DNA of 64,000 nt from DATKMP01 sp963790045. GTDB lineage: Bacteria > Bacteroidota > Ignavibacteria > UBA10030. The first letter of the stretch is position 1, and every line of letters starts with the position of its first letter. The stretch lies in NCBI GenBank assembly GCA_963790045.1, contig CAWBMS010000007.1, positions 558,001 through 622,000 of the forward strand. The letters are read 5' to 3'. Both the position numbers and the translations under genes were made by a program. Below are positions 19,732-25,937 of this stretch, piece by piece. Below the pieces are notes generated by a model. It saw only the letters and a program-made list of their open reading frames with translations. It did not search any database and was not told the origin of the DNA.

Positions 19732-20278
19732 TCATTTCACGATAATAGAATTGACATAGATCGTTTCTGCCTTTTGCGAACCAAAGACAAATTCTGTGAC
19801 AACATATAATTTTTGAAGATTGGCAGTAGTAAATCCTGAAAGAGGAAATGAATATTGTTTATAACGCTTGCTCAAGGTTTTTTTGTACCTTTGTTTCGCT
19901 GCCGTTGTCAGGGTTGCTAACATCTTTTATCCCGATCTCGACGTTCTCTCCTCCATGCGCCCCTCTCATGGAAATGATTAACGTATCATAGATAGAATAA
20001 TTTGATGTTAATCGCCTTCCCTCTTCGCTTTGCGGTTTACCAACAGTAATAAATACAGCGCCCCAACTTTGTCCCGCTGGATAGGATATTATAAATTCCT
20101 TTCCAGTGTCTTTCAGCCAATCAGTTCTTTCGCTGTCGGTGTTTAATCCCATATCATATCCCCGTGCTAATGTCTTACCATTATAGATGGTAAGCGGCGT
20201 CGCTTTTTGAGCCACCATCGTAATAGAAAAGCAAACCACACTAATAAAAAAAGCAATGAACCAACTCTTTGTTTTCAT
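19732..20278 (-). CDS. Exported carbohydrate-binding-like (jelly-roll) protein (frameshifted)
   Basis: About 181 residues. Signal peptide (WFIAFFISVVCFSITMVAQ), then a domain resembling galactose-binding/CIA30-type sandwiches: GYDMGLNTDSERTDWL, SWGAVFITVG, YDTLIISMRGAHGGENVEIG, and an end segment TIYVNSIIVK typical of such folds. The frame shifts in a run of seven A near 19885; the first frame would end in QKNLEQAL, the second continues as TLSKRYKQYSFPLSGF. Ligand unknown. Only 10 bases separate it from the next gene (start 19721). Confidence 0.6.
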
Positions 20279-20378
20279 AACGTATCTCCCAAATTACTGT
20301 GAAAGCGTATGCTGTGCATACACTGTTGTTGTATAAATTGGAATGGATGTTCCATTCACTGTGTTCTTGCAATATCTT

Positions 20379-20417
20379 TCACAAACAACTCTTCCACGGT
20401 GGTGTATCTTCTCTCAT
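20379..20417 (-). CDS. Mini-ORF, twelve codons, second copy (MREDTPPWKSCL)
   Basis: Same upstream context as the mini-ORF at 19104 (attgagaaaggag before the ATG) and the same DxPPWK core. It lies about 100 bp upstream of the jelly-roll protein gene on the same strand, in the gene-free stretch 20279-20679. Confidence 0.3.
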   Translation of the reverse strand: MREDTPPWKSCL

Positions 20418-20469
20418 CCCATTTCTCCTTTCTCAATTTTTTGCATGTGACCGTCACATATCTTTCTGG

Positions 20470-20502
20470 AAGTGTCTGACACCTTCAAGGTGTCGGACAC
20501 TT
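20470..20502. repeat. Perfect-arm hairpin repeat (GTGTCNGACAC type), copy 1
   Basis: Arms aagtgtctgacacctt and aaggtgtcggacactt around a single C, with one mismatch. A closely similar hairpin is at 55975-56007. It lies 3' of the helical-bundle gene at 20680 and may act as a terminator, though no long T run follows. The remainder of 20279-20679 also holds short palindromes (gtatgctgtgcatac, gaatggatgttccattc) and the GTGACCGTCAC word, but no gene beyond the mini-ORF. Confidence 0.5.
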
Positions 20503-20679
20503 GCGCGACTTCAATATAGTTGCCACCATGTTTTTGTCGGGTTATGTCCCTGCATATTCAACGCTCGCTTCGATGCATCCCGCTAATTTAAAGAAACAAC
20601 GTGATTACTCAGCGAGCGTCTCTGTTTTTTTAACTTTTAACTTCTATCTTCTAACTCCTAAATTCTCCATTCTTCTTCA

Positions 20680-21399
20680 TCACTTTGTCGTTGGAGCAGC
20701 CGTACTCGTCGTTGTTGTGGCCGTTGTTTTTTCATTGGGCTTTTTATGCCGCACGCCGAGATTTTTCACTGCGCGCGCAGCAAAATAGGCGCTGGAGAAT
20801 TCCGGATAATCATCCTCCAATTGATTGACGTACTTATCGATTTCTTTCCGCAGAATAATATTGACCTGAGCGGTGAAGGTTTCTCCGGTTTCGCGTGCGG
20901 TGCCGCTTTCACTGCTGCTGCCGAGCCGGCTTTTGAGTGCATCGGCGTATGCCTGATACCGTGTTTTGAACAGCGCTAATTTTTCAGCGGTTAATCCGTG
21001 CGGAATGAGCGCTGTGGCGTTGGCATCGGCAAGGGCAATAATCGCTTCAGCATTGGTTGGTAATTCGGTGTCGCGCATCAAATGCCATTCGGTTGTCGAG
21101 ATGGCAGCTTTCGCCGCTAATTCCAGATTCCCGGTTTTGTGTGCATACGCAGCAATTGCCGAACATGCATTATCGGCGGATTTGATGAGCAACAATGCGT
21201 TCGCATCTTTCTCCGCAACCTTCCCTTTGGGTGTATCGTCGGCTTCTTTAAATTTTAAGGCCGCCGTTTTTTTCTTTGCCCGAAAATCGTCCACAAAATT
21301 TTTCAGCTCCGCAATACTGTTGACGGTCGTTTCGTTATCATTCAATACCGAATCGACGCTTTCCCACATGGTCTGGTTGTTTTCGTTTCGCTTATCCAT
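20680..21399 (-). CDS. Helical-bundle protein of unknown function, family member 2
   Basis: 239 residues; ATG at 21399 with AAAGGAG upstream. It is paralogous to the product of 1581-2321, with shared QTMWESV, KGKVAEKD, RDTEL, HGLTAEK, a Ser-rich linker before ARETGE, and a C-terminal PEFSSAY...ARAVKNLGVRHKK. A Thr/Ala-rich tail replaces the Ala/Lys tail of member 1. It is predicted helical throughout, with no export signal. It lies 12 bp after the heptad-repeat ORF. Function unknown. Confidence 0.8.
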   Translation of the reverse strand: MDKRNENNQTMWESVDSVLNDNETTVNSIAELKNFVDDFRAKKKTAALKFKEADDTPKGKVAEKDANALLLIKSADNACSAIAAYAHKTGNLELAAKAAISTTEWHLMRDTELPTNAEAIIALADANATALIPHGLTAEKLALFKTRYQAYADALKSRLGSSSESGTARETGETFTAQVNIILRKEIDKYVNQLEDDYPEFSSAYFAARAVKNLGVRHKKPNEKTTATTTTSTAAPTTK

Positions 21400-21411
21400 G
21401 GTATAACTCCT

Positions 21412-21936
21412 TTAATTAATGATGAGATTTGTTATTATGGAGGAACACTTCCCTATATGTTTTTTATCAGGATTTGAAATGAAAAGAACGCTGTGCCGTT
21501 TTTTGCCTGAAATCGCCAATAATGCCTTGTAGATTGAAAATATTTCCGTGTCAATCGAAAATATTTTGGTGTCGATTGTAAACATTTCAATGTCGATGGG
21601 TGATAGTACGACGCCGGTTAAAAATATTGCAAAGTTACCCGCCAATGGTACCGTGCAGATTGTAATTATTTCCGTGTTGGTCATTGATAGTACTGTGTTG
21701 ATGGAAAGTATTTGTGTGTCAGCCGTTGATAGTACTGTGCCGATATGAAATATTTTTGCGCTGCCGAGCAATATTACGGTGCAAGCCGGAGATATTTTGC
21801 TGCCGGCGGGCGATAGTACTGCACCGGCGGAAAATTTTCGAGAGTTGATCGCTGATATTTCAGTAACGGCCTGCAAGAATATTGTGCCGCCTGCCGATAT
21901 TAGGAAGTCAGTATTTTGTTTTTCATGGTACTTCAT
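21412..21936 (-). CDS. Heptapeptide-repeat ORF over a 21-bp minisatellite; coding status uncertain
   Basis: 174 residues if started at the ATG at 21936 (no clear ribosome site). Residues ~15-140 are about 18-19 tandem heptads of the form FSIDTEI / SPAGSKI / LSINTVL, arising from 21-bp DNA repeats; the ends are non-repetitive and basic. Because the unit is a multiple of three, any frame without a stop in one unit stays open, so openness alone is weak evidence. The position directly upstream of the helical-bundle gene, same strand, 12-bp gap, favours a real operon. Confidence 0.4.
   Translation of the reverse strand: MKYHEKQNTDFLISAGGTIFLQAVTEISAINSRKFSAGAVLSPAGSKISPACTVILLGSAKIFHIGTVLSTADTQILSINTVLSMTNTEIITICTVPLAGNFAIFLTGVVLSPIDIEMFTIDTKIFSIDTEIFSIYKALLAISGKKRHSVLFISNPDKKHIGKCSSIITNLIIN
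21515..21913. repeat. 21-bp tandem repeat array (about 19 units)
   Basis: The stretch divides exactly into 21-base units, for example gaaaatatttccgtgtcaatc, gaaaatattttggtgtcgatt, attgatagtactgtgttgatg, ggcgatagtactgcaccggcg. Two unit types recur, one with an atattt core and one with a gatagtact core. Units are diverged but never change length, so the phase is kept over ~400 bp. There are no unique spacers, so it is not a CRISPR. Confidence 0.8.
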
Positions 21937-21950
21937 ACATATTTTATTTC

Positions 21951-22045
21951 TACGGTAGGATAGGCATTCCTGCCTGTCCTTATATGACAAAAACGACAAA
22001 CAGGAATGTTTGTCCTACCAGTATTTTAACTTTTGGGACATCCTC
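21951..22045 (+). mobile_element. Miniature inverted-repeat element, copy C (left end missing)
   Basis: It begins at ggtaggataggcattcctgcc and continues with cctgtcc, acgacaaacaggaatg, tttgtcctacca and ttttgggacatcctc. The first ~25 bp seen in copies B and D are absent. It lies upstream of the heptad-repeat ORF. Confidence 0.65.
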
Positions 22046-22134
22046 GTAAGTGCTTCTTTGAACAAACCTTGTATTTGTAGAAATATATTCCAAATTATAG
22101 TCCAGCAGATTTTTGTTATTTAAAGGCAAACAAA

Positions 22135-22257
22135 AAGGCGGCGGGATTCCCTACAGGGAATATTCTAGAGCTCGACACTCTCGCCGTTCCACTTGCGTGG
22201 AACGGCACCGCCTTCTGTTCGCCAAATACCCGCCATGCAGCTGCAACTGCATGGCGG
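22135..22257 (-). repeat. Branched palindromic structure plus terminator-like hairpin
   Basis: An outer stem aaggcgg (22135-22141)/ccgcctt (22208-22214) encloses two perfect hairpins: attccc/gggaat (22146-22161) and gccgttccac/gtggaacggc (22183-22206). A separate 11-bp stem ccgccatgcag/ctgcatggcgg follows at 22230-22257. On the minus strand the branched part ends in gccgcctttttgttt, which fits termination of the amidase gene transcript. The rest of 22046-22445 shows a short repeat at 22296 and T-rich filler. Confidence 0.45.
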
Positions 22258-22295
22258 TGTTGTTATTAGGTTAGATGTTCATATTTTTTTTCTCA

Positions 22296-22332
22296 TCTCT
22301 GGATGCCCGATTACAAACTTCGGGCATGACAT
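22296..22332. repeat. Short repeat CTGGATGCCCG...CGGGCATGAC
   Basis: Stem atgcccg/cgggcat with a 12-base loop, preceded by tctctgg. It shares the words ctggatgcccg, ttacaa and cgggcat with the element at 38424-38492 and looks like half of the same dispersed repeat. Confidence 0.4.
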
Positions 22333-22445
22333 TCTTTTTATAAATCATTGTCCTATTATTCTTAGGATACCTTTCTGGTATAGGGGATTGTGCGAGCATG
22401 TTATTCTTTTCTTTTGTCTTTGTCAATACCGCGAATATGGTATTC

Positions 22446-23186
22446 TCATTCCTTTACTCCTCCTGCCCAGAACCATAATCCTTCCGGCGTTCGGTACCAG
22501 CGTTTGTTGGATTTTACATTCTCTCCGCTCTCTGTATAACCGGCATATTGCAGCACAGAACCGGATAAGACCGTTTGTGCAATCGGATTTTGGGTGGAAG
22601 GAGAGAGCTTGCGCAGGTTTAAATTTGTGATTGTGGTTACGGCTCCGGTTTGTGCGGCGAAATCATCCGGAAGGGCAGAGAGCGCTTTCTTATTGCTAAT
22701 GGCGATGAGCGTCTCCATATTCACTTTGATACCCGGGCATGTTTTGAGGGAATAAATATCGCGGTGTTTAATAATGTGTGTCCGGTCGAACGGAATATTC
22801 CACCGCCTGCATATTGCCGCAAGAAGTTCGGCGCTGCTGTTGTACAGTGCGTCGGTCCAATCGGTCTGTGCATCGCCTTCATGTTCGATGCCGATGGTGT
22901 AATAATTCGGATTCACATACAATCCGCTGCCCGCAGGTTTGATGTTGCTCCACACCGGAGCGTGCACACGCCCCGCATGCCATGCGGTATCCTGCTCTTG
23001 AACATATTGATGCACGTCGCCATTTTTACTGATGCCGTAATGCGCGGAAACATGCGAGTCCGGATTCCTGAACCAGCTATCCGTTCCTGCAAGCGTGCCT
23101 TCCATAATGTGAATGACGACGGCTTCGGGCTGGTAGCCGTTTCTGCCGCGCGTATAATTAGGGCTTGGGATTTGAATGATGTTCAT
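22446..23186 (-). CDS. N-acetylmuramoyl-L-alanine amidase with SH3 tail, no signal peptide (endolysin-like)
   Basis: 246 residues from the ATG at 23186, which has AAAGGA upstream; the frame extends to 23285 but without family match. Amidase_2/PGRP fold: zinc His in VVIHIMEGT, core SHVSAHYGISKNG, later HRDIYSLKTCPG giving the second His and the Cys ligand. Residues ~180-246 form an SH3-like domain (NLRKLSPS, KRWYRTPEGLWFWAGG). It cleaves the amide between muramic acid and the stem peptide. There is no export signal, as in phage endolysins that rely on a holin; the two upstream genes encode membrane proteins. Confidence 0.85.
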   Translation of the reverse strand: MNIIQIPSPNYTRGRNGYQPEAVVIHIMEGTLAGTDSWFRNPDSHVSAHYGISKNGDVHQYVQEQDTAWHAGRVHAPVWSNIKPAGSGLYVNPNYYTIGIEHEGDAQTDWTDALYNSSAELLAAICRRWNIPFDRTHIIKHRDIYSLKTCPGIKVNMETLIAISNKKALSALPDDFAAQTGAVTTITNLNLRKLSPSTQNPIAQTVLSGSVLQYAGYTESGENVKSNKRWYRTPEGLWFWAGGVKE

Positions 23187-23249
23187 GATGTATCCTTTCT
23201 CATTGTATAAACTTATCATCGATAATAATAATTTCATGAAAAAGAGAGC

Positions 23250-23314
23250 GTCACGCTGAGCATGTCGAAGCGTGACCTTGAACAATCGTCATTCTTCGAC
23301 AGGCTCAGAATGAC
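23250..23314. repeat. Pair of REP-like hairpins with TCGA-containing loops
   Basis: Hairpin 1 is gtcacgct/agcgtgac with loop gagcatgtcga. Hairpin 2 is gtcattct/agaatgac with loop tcgacaggctc. Loops contain the GAGCNTGTCGA word and its complement. The hairpins inside the nested element at 2361-2501 have the same design (GAGTTTATCGA). This type of repeat is widespread in bacterial chromosomes. Confidence 0.55.
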
Positions 23315-23363
23315 TCGGTTGTTTTTTAAAAATTATTATCTCAAGATAAACCGCCATGATCAT

Positions 23364-24032
23364 TTATCCTTCCGCTTTTGTATTTTTATTGACGGCTTCA
23401 TCGGGAACTGCTGCGGGCAGCGTGTTGGGCGTTGCTTGCTGCTGCGGCGTTTTATTTTCAGTGATCTTCAATGCGGCATACGTGCCGGAACTCAATCCGA
23501 GAAGAATGAGATTGTTGGAATCGAGCACCGGCAAAATGTTGCTGATGTTGCCGGTAAAGTACGAGACGTTGTTTAAGAATTGCGTGAAATGATCTAACAC
23601 GGCGCAGACGAACCAGATGCCGAAGATAATATTCAACACGACGGTTTGAAAGCGATGCATGCTCACGCCGTTCCCGTCCGATAAAATATCTAACAAAAAG
23701 TTTTCACTCTCGCCGTTTTGAATGGGAACGATGTCCGTATTTTTTTGATCGGCGACATCGATCACGCGTGCAGCGGCGGTCGTTGCAGAACTGATGCCGA
23801 GCAGAACGAGAATGGATTCACTGAACGTCGGGATGCCGGCTTTCAAGGTAAGAATGGCGATGAGCGAAGAAAAAATAATGATGGTCCACCATGCAAGCTG
23901 CACGCGCGCAAAGCTGTACGGTTTGTGCAGGGCGGTACTGGTATCCCGCAGGAGAGAATATTTAACATCGAAGAAAAGGATAAGAAGTGTGAGCACGACG
24001 AGAGAGAACCAAAACCAAAAGAACGGATACAT
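23364..24032 (-). CDS. Four-helix integral membrane protein, unknown
   Basis: 222 residues from the ATG at 24032 with AAGGAGG upstream. Membrane segments: the N-terminal FWFWFSLVVLTLLILFF, WWTIIIFSSLIAILT, a pair around IPTFSESILVLLGISSA, and VVLNIIFGIWFVCAVL, with a final LILLGLSSGTYAALK. The repeated motif LLGISSATTAA / LLGLSSGTYAA suggests an internal duplication. The C-terminus is Gln/Pro/Ala-rich and polar. A holin-like or scaffold role beside the amidase gene is possible but not shown. Confidence 0.7.
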   Translation of the reverse strand: MYPFFWFWFSLVVLTLLILFFDVKYSLLRDTSTALHKPYSFARVQLAWWTIIIFSSLIAILTLKAGIPTFSESILVLLGISSATTAAARVIDVADQKNTDIVPIQNGESENFLLDILSDGNGVSMHRFQTVVLNIIFGIWFVCAVLDHFTQFLNNVSYFTGNISNILPVLDSNNLILLGLSSGTYAALKITENKTPQQQATPNTLPAAVPDEAVNKNTKAEG

Positions 24033-24088
24033 AAAGACCTCCTTGAATGATGTGATTGGTTTTATGAAACAATGGATTTCTATTCTGT

Positions 24089-24577
24089 TCACTGTGAGGA
24101 TGTGTAAAGCATCGGCAAACTTTCTAAATAGGGCGGCTTGATGTTATACTGACGAAATGCTTTTGAAAATTGTGTTCCGTACCGTGTGAGAAGTTCGTTC
24201 AGCGCTCGTGTATAGTTGTGAAGAAACTCTTCGGGGAAATCTTTGTAGTCCTTGCGCGCGTTTTGCAGGTTATTTAAAAAGCGAACGTAGCCGTAGAACC
24301 CGACGATCAGCGATGCATACTTTCTATCGAGTGCTCCCAGATTTTCTTTCGACGCATCGTAAATATCCGTGGTAAAAGGGAGAAGTGGCTGATCGGTTTT
24401 CTGTTCTTCGATGCACTTGTGCCACCAGCGATAATGTGAATCGATGACAGCGAGCAATCGTGAGATTTCTGTGAGAAGCGATCTGTTGATCGTGGTGTAG
24501 TCGTCCCACCGTTGATACAAATACGTGAAGAGAGAACCGACAACCGTGAGAATGGCAGTGACAATTGCGACGTTCAT
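24089..24577 (-). CDS. Membrane-anchored helical protein, unknown
   Basis: 162 residues from the ATG at 24577, chosen because GGAG lies six bases upstream; an ATG four codons earlier has no site. One N-terminal membrane segment (VAIVTAILTVVGSLFTYLY) is followed by a cytoplasmic helical domain with many aromatic residues (DSHYRWWHKCIEEQ, YGYVRFLNNLQNARKDYKDF). It is the first gene of the minus-strand accessory run. The 290 bp upstream (24578-24867) contain no other gene. Confidence 0.65.
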   Translation of the reverse strand: MNVAIVTAILTVVGSLFTYLYQRWDDYTTINRSLLTEISRLLAVIDSHYRWWHKCIEEQKTDQPLLPFTTDIYDASKENLGALDRKYASLIVGFYGYVRFLNNLQNARKDYKDFPEEFLHNYTRALNELLTRYGTQFSKAFRQYNIKPPYLESLPMLYTSSQ

Positions 24578-24861
24578 GGTGTTCTCCATAACAGTTGCTC
24601 ACATTGAAGGACTATATGTTCCTGCGCTCATGAAAATTCTTGAATTGTTTTTCATGGCATACGCAGAAATTTTTAGAGTGCCTGTGGCACATAATTATTT
24701 TCTGAATAATCAATCGCTCAAATTTAATAACTTCCAAAATAATTGTCTGTCATCATTTTGACGATTTTCATGTCATATTTTTATGACACGAAAATTTCGC
24801 TAAAAACGATGGATGGGAATTAAGGAAGGAACATGATGTTATATTTACGCGAAAAACGGCA

Positions 24862-24889
24862 ATAAAAAACCCGGGTGAAGTGCCCGGGT
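24862..24889 (-). terminator. Rho-independent terminator, duplicated copy
   Basis: Perfect stem acccggg/cccgggt followed on the minus strand by TTTTTT. It belongs to the duplicated segment 24868-25057 and matches the terminator at 30444-30464. Confidence 0.75.
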
Positions 24890-25057
24890 ACTGATAAATT
24901 TGTTGTTCTCTGCGTTGTTACTTCAAGAGAACGAATTTTTTTGTTTCAGTAAAATGATCTGCGATGATCCGGTAAAAATATACGCCGCTTGCGAAGTGCG
25001 AACCATCGAACGAAACGGAATGAACTCCCGCAGGCATGTTTTGATTGACGAGCGTTG
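24868..25057 (-). pseudogene. Orphan copy of a T9SS C-terminal tail plus terminator
   Basis: 190 bp nearly identical (three differences) to 30443-30632, the 3' end of the HEFQH metallopeptidase gene with its terminator. The coding part, 24918-25057, reads LVNQNMPAGVHSVSFDG then HFASGVYFYRIIADHF and ends in KKFVLLK. The frame is intact, but no start codon precedes it: 58 bp of unrelated sequence and then the element at 25116 lie upstream, with a stop inside that element. It is therefore a duplicated fragment, not a full gene. Confidence 0.8.
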
Positions 25058-25115
25058 GTTCAATCAATATTCGTTCTTCAGCTATTTGATCATCAATTCC
25101 GTTGTACGGAACTTC

Positions 25116-25234
25116 GAGGTTGTCCCAAAAGTACGTTTAATGGTAGGATAGGCATTCGTGCCTGTCCATTATGCAACAAACACGACAAACAGGAATGTTT
25201 GTCCTACCAATATTTTGACTTATTGGACAGCCTC
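25116..25234 (+). mobile_element. Miniature inverted-repeat element, copy D (most complete)
   Basis: 119 bp with terminal inverted repeats: GAGGTTGTCCCAAAAGT at the left and acttattggacagcctc at the right. Each half also has its own hairpin (ggcattcgtgcc and aaacaggaatgttt), so the whole can fold as a long imperfect palindrome. It inserts between the orphan T9SS tail and the end of the next gene. No clear target duplication was found. Confidence 0.75.
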
Positions 25235-25239
25235 ATCAA

Positions 25240-25283
25240 CCCCGCGGAACGGGGCTTCGCTCAAATGATTTCATCATTTGAGC
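25240..25283. repeat. Two hairpins at the 3' end of a T9SS-tail gene
   Basis: ccccg/cgggg (25240-25254) and gctcaaatga/tcatttgagc (25259-25283). In the direction of the gene the second hairpin contains the shifted-frame stop codon and is followed by cgaa and the GC-rich hairpin. The order and the linker match 1225-1275 at the end of the first gene of the window. Confidence 0.5.
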
Positions 25284-25284
25284 A

Positions 25285-25926
25285 TCAACATTTTTTTCTT
25301 GAAACATGTTTATTGTTGTTACCATCCGTTGCAATCAGCCGTTCAAAATAAATGCCGCTTGACAGACGTTGCGCATTGAAAACTTTTTGATAATATCCAG
25401 CATCCTGCTGTTCATCGACTAATGTTATGACTTCTCTGCCGAGTATATCATACACTTTTAAATTGACATGGCTCGGCTCGGAAAGTTGATAACTCAAAGT
25501 TGTGGTCGGATTAAACGGATTGGGATAATTCTGTAACAACTGATACGTTGCAGGCGCAGCGACTTTTACAGAAATATCTTTTGTCCATGTTTGTGCGTTC
25601 GATGAAATAGTAAATGAAAGCGTTTGTTTCTTTCCCACTGGTGCGGATTTGTTTACCGAAAACGTAAATGATGCCGTTTGTTCTGCGCTGCCGGCAACAT
25701 TGCTGATGGATTGTTTCGTCGTATCGAATTTTATCCAGCCCGGCACGTTGCCGATACTGACAAGAACATTTTGCGCATTAATTTTTGATGTATTGGCAAC
25801 CGCTAAATCGATGGTGTTATTCTTCGATGCGGTTGTCCCATCGGGAAAAGGAATCGTGTACACGCTATCGGTTTGAGCGAAGCAGAGATCGGCACAAAGC
25901 AGCAACATCATGAACATCGTTTTCAT
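25285..25926 (-). CDS. Secreted protein with T9SS C-terminal sorting domain
   Basis: 213 residues from the ATG at 25926, which has GAGGAGG upstream. Signal peptide (MFMMLLLCADLCFAQ), then a single immunoglobulin-like domain (VANTSKINAQNVLVSIGNVP ... FTFSVNKSAP) and the T9SS tail (NYPNPFNPTTTLSYQLS, KVYDILGREVITLVDEQ, SSGIYFERL). The last residues read HVSRKKC; in another frame the usual KKKMLMLK ending appears, ending at 25274. A run of seven A suggests a one-base indel. It is the last gene of a three-gene run of secreted proteins. Confidence 0.8.
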   Translation of the reverse strand: MKTMFMMLLLCADLCFAQTDSVYTIPFPDGTTASKNNTIDLAVANTSKINAQNVLVSIGNVPGWIKFDTTKQSISNVAGSAEQTASFTFSVNKSAPVGKKQTLSFTISSNAQTWTKDISVKVAAPATYQLLQNYPNPFNPTTTLSYQLSEPSHVNLKVYDILGREVITLVDEQQDAGYYQKVFNAQRLSSGIYFERLIATDGNNNKHVSRKKC

Positions 25927-25937
25927 ATTTCCTCCTC

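Noticed and set aside
21515..21913. Possible CRISPR array
   Set aside because: Repeats are directly adjacent with no unique spacers, and units are diverged; there are no cas genes.
22135..22257. Possible integron attC site or group II intron domain
   Set aside because: No core-site consensus for integrase, no intron-encoded protein and no domain V motif; only nested hairpins.
22193..22630. A 145-residue plus-strand open frame
   Set aside because: It overlaps the palindromic region and the 3' end of the amidase gene in antisense; composition is atypical and there is no ribosome site.
24900..25151. Plus-strand frame across the orphan T9SS tail
   Set aside because: The minus strand encodes the recognisable sorting domain; the plus frame is its shadow.
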